Positions 42,854 through 50,486 of a stretch of DNA of 64,000 nucleotides are shown here, piece by piece; position 1 is the first letter of the stretch; every line of letters begins with the position of its first letter. A program made the translations under genes and the position numbers. The stretch is from Nakamurella antarctica. GTDB taxonomy: Bacteria; Actinomycetota; Actinomycetes; Mycobacteriales; Nakamurellaceae. A model generated the notes under the pieces. That model was not told the DNA's origin. It made no database searches and worked only from the letters and a program-made list of their open reading frames with translations. The DNA is taken from assembly GCF_003860405.1 (NCBI RefSeq), contig NZ_CP034170.1, positions 124,001 to 188,000 on the forward strand. Reading direction: 5' to 3'.

Positions 42854-43743
42854 ACCAGCGACGCGCCGGTGGCCTGGTATTGGTGGCTGCCCTTCTGGCG
42901 GTGGCAGCGATTTCGCTGATCGGTCAGGCTCTGCGACCCGTACCCGGAACCGCCTCCCCGGTGCCCGTCGCCGGCCCACCCAGTGTGGGGGACTGCCTGC
43001 TCGCCGCCCCGGTCCATCAAGAGGTTCCCACCCAGGCCTCCGACTCAGCAGAGCTGAGGGTCGACCGGGTACTGCAGCTGTCGGCGTGCTCGGGTTCCCG
43101 GTTTGGCGAGGTCTATCGGGTGGTGGAGTCGTTCACGAGCGTCAATCAACAACTGGATTTGTGCGCTGGCCTGACCGATTACACGGGGTGGCCTCTGCAG
43201 CGGTCGTCCGAGTTTTGGTCACCTGCCCCCTCGGTGTCGGTGACGTCCTCTGGGCCAGATGATCGGCAATGGGCGGCTGGCCAGCGGTGGGTGGCCTGCG
43301 TCGTGATGGCCGGGTTCTATGGATCCATCGCCTCCCCGGTGGGGCGGAGCCTCCCCGAAATGCCCGCCGCCTTTGCCACGTGTTACGGCACGGTCGAGGT
43401 ACCTCGTTTTTCGCCGCAGGTCGATTGCGGCGGGGTCCATCGGATGGAGCTGTTCGGTACCAAATCTGTCATCGGAGCTCAGCAGTCGCAGGCGCAGCTG
43501 GACGCGAGCTGCCAAACGTGGGCCGGCATGGTGACGGGAATGCCGGAGGTGACCGCTGGTGGGCAACTCACCGTGCATGCGGTCGTCATTGACCCGATGG
43601 ATTCGCAGGCAAGCGTCGATCCGTCGTCGCTGGCGGATGGCCAGATCACGTTCTCAATGTGCACTGCGACGCCGGCTAGTGACAAGCAGGTGCTTCTAGG
43701 CCCGTTGGCGTCACTGGGAAGCGCCCCGGTCCCGTTCGGCTGA
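42850..43743 (+). CDS. Septum_form-like exported eight-Cys protein, copy 2
   Basis: 297 residues with MNQRRAGG, a membrane anchor (LVLVAALLAVAAISLIGQAL) and the eight Cys contexts GDCLL, SACSGSRFGEVY, LCAGL, WVACVV, FATCY, VDCGGVHRMELFG, SCQTWAG and SMCTAT. It has Val in place of the Pro of the usual PH motif. The start overlaps the stop of the 24-codon upstream frame. The stop shares its last base with the start of copy 3 (TGATG), so copies 2 and 3 are co-translated. Confidence 0.75.
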   Translation: MNQRRAGGLVLVAALLAVAAISLIGQALRPVPGTASPVPVAGPPSVGDCLLAAPVHQEVPTQASDSAELRVDRVLQLSACSGSRFGEVYRVVESFTSVNQQLDLCAGLTDYTGWPLQRSSEFWSPAPSVSVTSSGPDDRQWAAGQRWVACVVMAGFYGSIASPVGRSLPEMPAAFATCYGTVEVPRFSPQVDCGGVHRMELFGTKSVIGAQQSQAQLDASCQTWAGMVTGMPEVTAGGQLTVHAVVIDPMDSQASVDPSSLADGQITFSMCTATPASDKQVLLGPLASLGSAPVPFG

Positions 43744-44639
43744 TGACGAATCAGCGGCGATGGGGCATAACGGTTTTGATCGCGGCTCTAGTGGGGCTCG
43801 CGACCATTTCGGTTGTTGGCCACGCACTACGGCCCGTTCCGGGGACCGCGTCGGCAGTTTCCCCGCCCGGCCCGCCCTCGGTGGGGGACTGTCTGTCCAC
43901 CCCGGACTTTGCGGAGGGAATTGCGTTTTCTGAGTCAACTGCAGGACCCATTCGCGTTACTCAGGTGCTGCCGCTGGCCCCCTGCTCCGGTCCCCGCTTC
44001 GGAGAAGTGTTCGAGCTTCTCCCTGTTCTCACAGGCGCTGATCGGCAACGGGCAGTGTGTTCGGGACTCGATGCATTCGCCGGGCGGTCACCAGCGGTGC
44101 CCGGCCAAGAGTGGTCACCCGCGTCAGCGGTTTCGGTGGTGGCGACAGGTCCGAACGATCGGCAGTTCGCAGCTGGCCAGCGGTGGGTTGCCTGCGTCAT
44201 TACTGCTGCGCTGCGGGGCCAATGGGACGGCCCGTCCCGGCAGCACTTCCCCGCGATACCGTCCGCGTTCGCCGCGTGTTTTGGGCGAGTGGGACCCCTA
44301 CGATTTGCGCCTCTGGTTGACTGCAACAGCCCGCACCGGATGGAGGTGCTGGGCAGGATGCCTATCATTCACACTGGTCAGACCCAAAAAGACCTGGACA
44401 CGACCTGTCAGCGATGGGCCAGCAAGGTCACCCTGATGCCGGAGGTGACGGCAGGTGGCCTGCTGTCGGTGCGTGCGCTGGTCATTGATCCGCAGGATTC
44501 GCAGGAGGTGATCGATCCAGCATCACTTGCTGAGGGTGAGAAGACTTTTGCGATGTGTATCGGTTTCCCGTCCGCTGAAGATCGCATGCTGGTGGGACCT
44601 CTCGCCTCGCTGGGCAGCGCGCCGGTCCCGATCGGCTGA
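43743..44639 (+). CDS. Septum_form-like exported eight-Cys protein, copy 3
   Basis: 298 residues: MTNQRRWG, membrane anchor (ITVLIAALVGLATISVVGHA), then GDCLS, APCSGPRFGEVF, VCSGL, WVACVI, FAACF, VDCNSPHRMEVLG, TCQRWAS and AMCIGF, ending GPLASLGSAPVPIG. It is closest to copy 2. There is no promoter of its own; it starts on the stop codon of copy 2. The family's name comes from proteins near septum-formation genes; direct biochemical data for this branch are not known to me. Confidence 0.75.
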   Translation: MTNQRRWGITVLIAALVGLATISVVGHALRPVPGTASAVSPPGPPSVGDCLSTPDFAEGIAFSESTAGPIRVTQVLPLAPCSGPRFGEVFELLPVLTGADRQRAVCSGLDAFAGRSPAVPGQEWSPASAVSVVATGPNDRQFAAGQRWVACVITAALRGQWDGPSRQHFPAIPSAFAACFGRVGPLRFAPLVDCNSPHRMEVLGRMPIIHTGQTQKDLDTTCQRWASKVTLMPEVTAGGLLSVRALVIDPQDSQEVIDPASLAEGEKTFAMCIGFPSAEDRMLVGPLASLGSAPVPIG

Positions 44640-44674
44640 GGAACAGACTTCCGGTCCCCCGCGGCCGCTGCGGA

Positions 44675-44689
44675 TAAACTTGGACCATG
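44675..44689 (+). promoter_or_regulatory. -10-like TAAACT before second upstream frame
   Basis: TAAACT (44675-44680), six bases, then the ATG at 44687. The surrounding GCGGATAAACTTGGA matches the element before copy 2. Confidence 0.5.
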
Positions 44690-44761
44690 CCCCCACGCGA
44701 CCTCCCGGCGCCCCCGGATGGCAGCTGCCGGTCTGGCTTACAGGACCGGAGCGGCAGATGA
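44687..44761 (+). CDS. 24-codon upstream reading frame before copy 4
   Basis: It encodes MPPRDLPAPPDGSCRSGLQD plus RSGR and ends at TGA 44759-44761, overlapping the main ATG at 44758. Length (24 codons), the MPP start, the -10-like element and the ATGA overlap all match the frame before copy 2, while the rest of the peptide differs. That argues for selection on architecture rather than on peptide sequence. Confidence 0.5.
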   Translation: MPPRDLPAPPDGSCRSGLQDRSGR

Positions 44762-45639
44762 ATCAGCGTCGGACCGGGGCGTTGATTCTCGCGGCTGCCT
44801 TGCTGGCGTTGGTGGTGCTCTCAGCGGTGCAACAAGCAACCAAGCCCCTCCCCGGCGCAGCATCCGCGATTCCTATTGCGGCCCCGCCTTCGGTGGGTGA
44901 CTGCCTACTCGAGCCAGCGGGGGGGCAAGGCGTCCAGCTCACCCCCACCAGCACCGTGCTGCGGCCGGATCAAGTGTTGTCCGTAGGTCCCTGTGTAGGG
45001 CTGCGCTACGGCGAGGTGGTCAAGGTGACGCCAGCTATTACCCGCACAGATGAGCAGGACTCTCTCTGCGTCAACTTGTACGACTATGTCGGGGTGAAGT
45101 TCAGCGGCGCCGGCTGGCGAACTCCGCTGTATCTGTCCAGCACCGTGATCGGACCTGACGACAGGCAGTTTGCAACCGGCCAAACGTGGGCTGCGTGCGT
45201 GGTGATTCCTTCCTTCGGCCAACCCTACGACGGGTCGGTGAAGGGTGCTGGCTCCGCGCTTCCGCCCAGTTTCGCCACTTGTTTTCCGGGGGCGCGAACA
45301 GCCGATTCGCTCCGAAGCGACTGCTACGGCCCGCATCGCAGGGAATTGCTGGGGGTGCGCTCGCTCCTCGCGCCCGGGATGACCCAAGCCGAACTCGACC
45401 AAACCTGCCAGGAGTGGGGGAGCAAGGTAACGGGTTTGCAGGACTTCACGGTGAGCGGTCAACTTCGACCTGCGACGGCAGTTTACGATTCCACCAACCT
45501 GTCCAGCACACTGTCGCCAGCCAACCTTCCGGGCGGACAGCCGTATTACGCAGAGTGTTTTGCCGAGCCCACGTCGCTGTCGCGATTGTTGACGGGACCG
45601 CTGTTATCGCTGGGCGACGGACCGCTACCGCTCAGTTAG
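44758..45639 (+). CDS. Septum_form-like exported eight-Cys protein, copy 4
   Basis: 293 residues: MNQRRTGA, membrane anchor (LILAAALLALVVLSAVQQAT), then GDCLL, GPCVGLRYGEVV, LCVNL, WAACVV, FATCF, SDCYGPHRRELLG, TCQEWGS and AECFAE. It is the most divergent copy (Arg for Met after PHR, C-terminus GPLLSLGDGPLPLS). Its stop overlaps the stop of the convergent PH-protein gene. It has its own putative promoter and upstream frame. Confidence 0.75.
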   Translation: MNQRRTGALILAAALLALVVLSAVQQATKPLPGAASAIPIAAPPSVGDCLLEPAGGQGVQLTPTSTVLRPDQVLSVGPCVGLRYGEVVKVTPAITRTDEQDSLCVNLYDYVGVKFSGAGWRTPLYLSSTVIGPDDRQFATGQTWAACVVIPSFGQPYDGSVKGAGSALPPSFATCFPGARTADSLRSDCYGPHRRELLGVRSLLAPGMTQAELDQTCQEWGSKVTGLQDFTVSGQLRPATAVYDSTNLSSTLSPANLPGGQPYYAECFAEPTSLSRLLTGPLLSLGDGPLPLS

Positions 45640-46085
45640 GCGCGTTTGTTGGCCGCCCACAGGCTGAGCAGCGCTGCGGCGACCTCCGTGGGATCGGCCC
45701 CCAAATCGACCTTGCCAAAGACCAGCAGGCCATCGTCATCGAGGTCGATTTCTAGCGTCCTTGAGCTGACGCCCAAGCGGCTCCGTTGGGGTGTGCTGAT
45801 GGCCGCGACCTGCGCCCATGTGACGGTGACCCGTCCCAGTGCGGTACCAATCACAAGACCGGACGCAGAAACTGTCAGCCGCTGCCGCATCATCAGGCCG
45901 ACGCCCGTCATCAGCGCAAATATCAGGACCGCGGCCCCTGTGACGAGTTTGTCCACCGAGTTCACTGCTAAGAGCGACCACACGATGGCGCCTGCGGTGA
46001 GCGCGCCACCAGCTACGAGAAGCACGGTTTGCGGGCCCCAGATGTGCTGCGAATTCCCGGGGGGAGCCGCGATCGGTTCACTCAC
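45636..46085 (-). CDS. PH-domain membrane protein (Rv0010c-like)
   Basis: 149 residues. Two membrane segments (TVLLVAGGALTAGAIVWSLL and LVTGAAVLIFALMTGVGLMM) are followed by a PH-like domain: RLTVSASGLVIGTALGRVTV, TWAQVAAISTPQRSR and a strand ending in acidic LEIDLDDDGLLVFG. In M. tuberculosis the homologue lies between ppiA and crgA, exactly as here. Its function is unproven; the location ties it to cell division or envelope work. Its upstream region contains two DnaA-box-like sequences. Confidence 0.85.
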   Translation of the reverse strand: MSEPIAAPPGNSQHIWGPQTVLLVAGGALTAGAIVWSLLAVNSVDKLVTGAAVLIFALMTGVGLMMRQRLTVSASGLVIGTALGRVTVTWAQVAAISTPQRSRLGVSSRTLEIDLDDDGLLVFGKVDLGADPTEVAAALLSLWAANKRA

Positions 46086-46133
46086 GTTTAGTCACCCACT
46101 ATCGGAGTTGGTTCTTCGTCGGCGGCGAGAAGG

Positions 46134-46155
46134 TTGTCCACAGGAGTTATCAACA
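46134..46155. promoter_or_regulatory. Pair of DnaA-box-like sequences
   Basis: TTGTCCACA (46134-46142) matches the actinobacterial DnaA box exactly. TTATCAACA (46147-46155), four bases later, differs from the E. coli box by one base. They lie in the 181-bp gap between the PH-protein and crgA genes, upstream of the PH-protein gene. Confidence 0.55.
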
Positions 46156-46266
46156 TTGGGGATGAACTACACGCTTGTCATTAGGTGTCCGGCGGGCGAA
46201 GGCACTGAGATCACTAGGGGTGATTCACTTGAAGATAAGGTGAACCACCACGTCATCTGTGATTGG

Positions 46267-46548
46267 TTAGCGCCAGCGCATCGTCATCAGCAAACCGCTC
46301 ACCATGAGGCCGAAGGCGATCGCGAAGTTCCAACTGCCCATCGAGTTCATAAACGGGATGTGTTCGCGCCAGAGGTAATACACCACGAGCCAGATCAGAC
46401 CCACTAGCATTAGCCCGAGCATCACACTCATGTAAACAGGGCCGGAGGGGGTCGCGACCTTCGCGCGAAGCGCTGCGGCTTCGGAGGTCGACACCGAGGA
46501 AGTAGACCCGGAACCGGTGGTCTTCTTCCGAACCTTGGACTTAGGCAT
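46267..46548 (-). CDS. crgA: Cell division protein CrgA
   Basis: 93 residues: basic N-terminus MPKSKVRKKTT, a Ser/Thr-rich linker, membrane segment VYMSVMLGLMLVGLIWLVVY, the loop YLWREHIPFMNSMGSWNF and a second membrane segment IAFGLMVSGLLMTMRWR. This matches CrgA, which interacts with FtsZ and septal peptidoglycan proteins and coordinates septation in Actinobacteria. Its place between the PH protein and the DUF881 gene is conserved. Confidence 0.95.
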   Translation of the reverse strand: MPKSKVRKKTTGSGSTSSVSTSEAAALRAKVATPSGPVYMSVMLGLMLVGLIWLVVYYLWREHIPFMNSMGSWNFAIAFGLMVSGLLMTMRWR

Positions 46549-46769
46549 TGTGATTTCCTTTGAATTCGCAGGGGCTCGGCGCCGCAGTCAAGGCCACGGC
46601 TACGGGCACCTGAGAGTGGCTACAACGCGGACCACACTGCATGGCCGCGCAGGGCCCGCATCACTGGGACCGAACATTCTGTGCCCTAGCCTACGGGGTG
46701 CGGGTGACTAGATCAGTCCAATGCTGTTCCGCTGCGACACCGGTGACAACAACAGGGAGAACAGGGCGG

Positions 46770-47600
46770 GTGAAAAACGGCTGGGCCAGGCTTCGTGCGC
46801 GGGGTGCAACGGCAACCGACCACGCCGGCGACCTCGATGCAGGCCCCACCCCCGACCCAGTTTCCAGCCTTAGTTCTGCACGGACTACCGCTTGGCGGGT
46901 GGGGAGCGTGGTCGTGTGCGTGGCAGCGGGATTCATGCTGGGTACCGCTCACTCGTATTCTGGCGGCAAAGATATCAGGCCAAGAAATGTGGAGCTTGCC
47001 TCGCTGATCCGCAACGCTCAATCACAGGTGGCGCAGGGCGAAGCTGCCGCGAAATTTCTACAGACCGAGATCGACGGCGCTGCTGGGCAAGATGTGTCCC
47101 CGCAGGTAGATACCGAGCGGGCTCGCGCGGAGTCCCTCGCTGCGGCGGTCGGGCTGACCGAGGTGAGCGGCCCCGGCCTGGTCGTCACAATGACGGATGC
47201 GCCGCGAGACTCGAACGGCAACTACCCTCAGGGCGTCAACCCTGACGATTTAGTGGTGCACCAACAGGATGTGCAGTCCGTGGTCAATGCGATGTGGGCG
47301 GGTGGAGCCGAAGCAATGATGATTATGGACCAGCGGGTGATCGCAACGTCTGCTGTCCGCTGCATCGGCAATACTTTGCTTCTGCAGGGCAGGACGTATT
47401 CACCGCCGTTCGTGATCACTGCCATCGGTCCTGGTCCCGACATGAGGGCAGCCATTGAAGCGGAGCCCGGCGTCCGGTTATTTGAGCAATACGTGAAGGA
47501 ATTCCAATTGGGTTTTGAAATTGAATCGTCGGCTGGCGTGACACTTCCCGCCTTCGACGGTCTCGTACGTATGACGTCTGCGCAAGAGGAGCCACAATGA
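46770..47600 (+). CDS. DUF881 family membrane-anchored protein (Rv0012-like)
   Basis: 276 residues. Membrane segment near residue 45 (VGSVVVCVAAGFMLGTAHSY), a coiled-coil-like stretch, then the DUF881 domain: TEVSGPGLVVTMTDAPRDSN, LVVHQQDVQSVVNAMWAGGA, EAMMIMDQRV and GNTLLLQGRTYSPPFVITAI. Homologues sit next to crgA in mycobacteria and are linked to division or the envelope. The GTG at 46770 is chosen because AGGGCGG precedes it and the membrane segment then has a normal distance. It overlaps the sortase gene by four bases. Confidence 0.88.
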   Translation: MKNGWARLRARGATATDHAGDLDAGPTPDPVSSLSSARTTAWRVGSVVVCVAAGFMLGTAHSYSGGKDIRPRNVELASLIRNAQSQVAQGEAAAKFLQTEIDGAAGQDVSPQVDTERARAESLAAAVGLTEVSGPGLVVTMTDAPRDSNGNYPQGVNPDDLVVHQQDVQSVVNAMWAGGAEAMMIMDQRVIATSAVRCIGNTLLLQGRTYSPPFVITAIGPGPDMRAAIEAEPGVRLFEQYVKEFQLGFEIESSAGVTLPAFDGLVRMTSAQEEPQ

Positions 47601-49297
47601 GTACCCAAGATCCCACCGGCGGCGACGCCGGTGGCAGTCCCTTCGAGGGCGAGCGTCTGCCCCCGTACGCGCCTATCCCGAGCGGTTGGGTCGTGCCCCA
47701 ACCGGAGGAAGGTACGCCGCAGCCGGGTAGCTCCACGCCTGAGGTCGGCTCGGTATCAAGCGGCGACGCTTCCTCTGATGCACAGCCGGGCGATGCTCCC
47801 GCAGAGGGAGGCCCTGCCAGCGGTGATGGCACAGGCGGCGCACTTTCAGGCGGCGCACTTTCAGGCGGCGCACTTTCGAGCGGCGCACCTTCGGATGACG
47901 ATGTCGCGAGCGACATTCCCCCCGGCGTGGTTCCGATCAGCGAAGCGCCAGCGCAGGACATCGACACCGACGACGTCATCCCTGATGATGTCGAAGCCAT
48001 CCCCGCGGTATCGGAAGCAGAGATTGCGGAGATTGCTGCTGCTGAAGCTGCCGAGGCGGCGGGTGCAGCCGAATCTGCCGAATCTGCCGCCCGAGAGGAG
48101 GCGGCTGCATTCGCGGAAGCAAGCGCCGATTCCACCACGGTTCTCCCCGTTATCCCCGCCGCCGGCGACACAAGCGCCACGCAGGCAATCGCCGGGTTCA
48201 GCGCGGCTTCTTTTGCCGCTTCGAGTTATGGCTCCAGTTTCGGAGCCGCTGCGGACAACACGCCAGCGAATTCACCATCCGAGGGCGATTACTCGACGTA
48301 CGAGGACGCCGAGGAGCATGACGTATTTGCGGGCTGGGCCAGCCCCAACGACTCCGCAAGCAGCGGGGGTGCGAGCGGTACCAGCCGCCCTGCCGCTGCG
48401 GTCAGGGGCCGGGATCCAATTCGCACGGCAGCTCGCGGTATTGGTCAAACTCTCATCACCCTCGGCGTCGTCGTGCTGCTCTTCGTCGTCTACGAGGTCT
48501 ATGTCACCGACCTTTTTGGCAAGCAAAAGCAGGAGGCGGTCAGCGAAGCTTTGGACCAACGCTGGGCAAGTGTTGAAGCTGCCACTGCTCCCGCTACGAG
48601 CACAGCTTCAGGCAGCGCCGAGCCGGGCACCACGGCGCCTGCCGCTCCGCCATTGCCAGAGGCACAGGTGGTCGACCCCGCAAAGCGGGTGCGCAGCTAT
48701 GACACCAAGATTGGTGAAGGGTTCGCGAAGATCTTTATCCCCGCTCTCGGATCCGATTATCAGTACACCGTTGTTGAAGGCACGACGGTCGAAGATCTGT
48801 ACGGAAACCCAGGCCACTACCAGGACACTCAGTACCCGGGCGAGCTCGGTAATTTCGCCGTCGCTGGCCACCGGGTGTCGAAGGGGTCGCCCTTCAACGC
48901 GCTGGATGTTCTCAACTCGTGCAACTCCATCATTATTGAAACGCAAAACGACTGGTTCGTGTACCGCGTTCTGCCGATGGCCGAGGAAACCGCGAACTGG
49001 GCAAGTACCGCACCCGGCAACCCGCAGTGCGCGGGTGTCGCGCCGCTCGACGGCGAGTATTCCGGCGTGACGGGCCGCGAGATTGTGCAGCCCTCGGATT
49101 ACTCGCAGGTGCTGCCCATTCCGCACAGCAACTCGGGCGGGCCGCAAGCCCTGGCCGCCGCGACCCAACGGCTGGTCACCCTTACCACGTGCCACCCGCA
49201 GTTCTCCGACCGGGAGCGAATGATCGTGCACGGTGTTCTCGTCAAGAGTTACGCGAAGACAGACGGATTCCTTCCGCCAGAACTGAACGAGGTATAG
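47597..49297 (+). CDS. srtE: Class E sortase with long acidic N-terminus
   Basis: 566 residues. About 270 N-terminal residues are Ala/Glu/Ser/Pro-rich and low in complexity, far longer than usual. A membrane anchor (ITLGVVVLLFVVYEVYVTDL) follows, then the sortase domain with IFIPALGSDY, the catalytic His in LGNFAVAGHRVSKGSPF, the Cys in VTLTTCHPQFS and the Arg in DRERMIVHG. Sortases anchor LPxTG-type proteins to the wall; two candidate substrates are encoded in this window. The start overlaps the DUF881 stop (ATGA). Confidence 0.92.
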   Translation: MSTQDPTGGDAGGSPFEGERLPPYAPIPSGWVVPQPEEGTPQPGSSTPEVGSVSSGDASSDAQPGDAPAEGGPASGDGTGGALSGGALSGGALSSGAPSDDDVASDIPPGVVPISEAPAQDIDTDDVIPDDVEAIPAVSEAEIAEIAAAEAAEAAGAAESAESAAREEAAAFAEASADSTTVLPVIPAAGDTSATQAIAGFSAASFAASSYGSSFGAAADNTPANSPSEGDYSTYEDAEEHDVFAGWASPNDSASSGGASGTSRPAAAVRGRDPIRTAARGIGQTLITLGVVVLLFVVYEVYVTDLFGKQKQEAVSEALDQRWASVEAATAPATSTASGSAEPGTTAPAAPPLPEAQVVDPAKRVRSYDTKIGEGFAKIFIPALGSDYQYTVVEGTTVEDLYGNPGHYQDTQYPGELGNFAVAGHRVSKGSPFNALDVLNSCNSIIIETQNDWFVYRVLPMAEETANWASTAPGNPQCAGVAPLDGEYSGVTGREIVQPSDYSQVLPIPHSNSGGPQALAAATQRLVTLTTCHPQFSDRERMIVHGVLVKSYAKTDGFLPPELNEV

Positions 49298-49300
49298 CCC

Positions 49301-49459
49301 ATGTACAGCTTCATTTGGCGTCATTTGCCAGGGCCCGCGGCGGCCAAGTTCGCTCAATCGATCTTGCTGTTCCTCATCGTCACCGCGTTGCTCTTTTTTG
49401 TGATTTTTCCGTGGGCTGAGCCGTACCTGCCCTTCGATCAAGTCCAGGTTGGCCAGTAA
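49301..49459 (+). CDS. 52-residue conserved membrane protein of the sortase locus
   Basis: MYSFIWRHLPGPAAAKFAQS, then a membrane segment ILLFLIVTALLFFVIFPW and a short exported tail AEPYLPFDQVQVGQ. It starts three bases after the sortase stop. Small proteins with the MY.IWR.LPG..... start and a single helix are a regular feature between sortase E and pabA in Actinobacteria. Its function is unknown. Here it ends the division block before a terminator and the catabolic island. Confidence 0.85.
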   Translation: MYSFIWRHLPGPAAAKFAQSILLFLIVTALLFFVIFPWAEPYLPFDQVQVGQ

Positions 49460-49488
49460 CACCCAGTCGGCCTACGCTTCATGCTGTG

Positions 49489-49554
49489 GAAACACACTGC
49501 GCCGCAAGCCTTCCGCTTCAGTAGAGCGAGAGTGCTCTCGGCGCAGTGTGTTTC
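49489..49554. terminator. 16-bp hairpin closing the division locus
   Basis: GAAACACACTGCGCCG (49489-49504) and CGGCGCAGTGTGTTTC (49539-49554) are exact reverse complements. The 34-base loop itself holds AGAGC/GCTCT. It separates the 52-residue gene from the convergent oxidoreductase gene and can act in both directions. Confidence 0.75.
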
Positions 49555-49567
49555 GTTTCCTCGTAGG

Positions 49568-50227
49568 CTAGGCGCGGAAGGCTTCGGGGCGTTCCGTCGG
49601 GGCCTGCGCTAAAGCCTCAAGGGCGTCCACTCGGCCGAAATCCTTGCCGTAGACGGGGGTCCCGGGTTGTTGGCGCCATGACTCCTCTAGGGCGCCGCCA
49701 TCGATGGGTTCGAATCCGAGTTCAGAAATCAGCGCGAACACGATGTCCTTTGCTGGACCATCCTCGCCGGCGATGGGGAGGGCGATGCGGTCCGGCCTAT
49801 CTGCGCCCTTGGACTTATCCCGCAGGTGCTTCCACCAAATCCCGTTGAAGGCTTTATAGACCGGCACTCCGAGATGCTTGCTCACCCAAAGGCTTTCGGG
49901 TAAACCGTCTTCGATCTCCGCGATCAATCCGTCGCGTTCTTTGGGGTAATAGTTGTTGGTCTCGATCACCACTACTCCGGGGTTGGCTCCAGCCAGCACA
50001 TCCGAGGCGAGCTGCGGGACATTCTTCTGGGGAATACTGATGATCACGAGATCTGCTCCCTTGGCAGCCTCGCCGGCCCAAGTGGCCACCGCGCCAGATT
50101 CGGCGGCCAACTCCGCCAGCGTCTCAGGGGCGCGGGAGTTGGAAACGCGTACTTCGTGGCCCAGCGCCCTGAGCTTGCGGGTGAGCGTTCCGCCGATAAA
50201 GCCGGCGCCGATAATTCCTATTTTCAT
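49568..50227 (-). CDS. NADP-binding oxidoreductase of the F420-oxidoreductase fold
   Basis: 219 residues. KIGIIGAGFIGGTLTRKLRA is an N-terminal Rossmann motif; VSNSRAPETLAELA after strand two (Ser/Arg) suggests NADP. GADLVIISIPQKNVPQLASD and VVVIETNNYYP follow. This is the NADPH-dependent F420 reductase-like (PF03807) pattern, but the F420-contact part is not clearly present, so only an NADP-linked reductase can be claimed. The ATG at 50227 is chosen for the AGAG before it. It is read opposite to the island's other genes. Confidence 0.78.
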   Translation of the reverse strand: MKIGIIGAGFIGGTLTRKLRALGHEVRVSNSRAPETLAELAAESGAVATWAGEAAKGADLVIISIPQKNVPQLASDVLAGANPGVVVIETNNYYPKERDGLIAEIEDGLPESLWVSKHLGVPVYKAFNGIWWKHLRDKSKGADRPDRIALPIAGEDGPAKDIVFALISELGFEPIDGGALEESWRQQPGTPVYGKDFGRVDALEALAQAPTERPEAFRA

Positions 50228-50486
50228 CTGTGGCTCTTTCATGAAGTGGTTGGACCGCTAGAAGTTTCGTCTCTGATGCCTCCCAGATGGTTGAACGCGG
50301 CGTCGGCGCGCGGTATTCCGGGCCGCTATCCTGCTCCGCTCGCCCATGCGAGCAGTCGCCGAAGGCCCACCTTCCGTGGCTTTATCTATTAATGTGATGA
50401 GATTCGTATTCAGGCGACCGAAACTCCTGGGCCGCGATAGATGACAGCGGCATCATTTGGCACGAACCTACTTAATGGGGTGATCA

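Noticed and set aside
41497-43020. 507-codon frame on the minus strand
   Set aside because: Antisense to the first two eight-Cys paralogues and the end of the rhomboid gene; no domain pattern.
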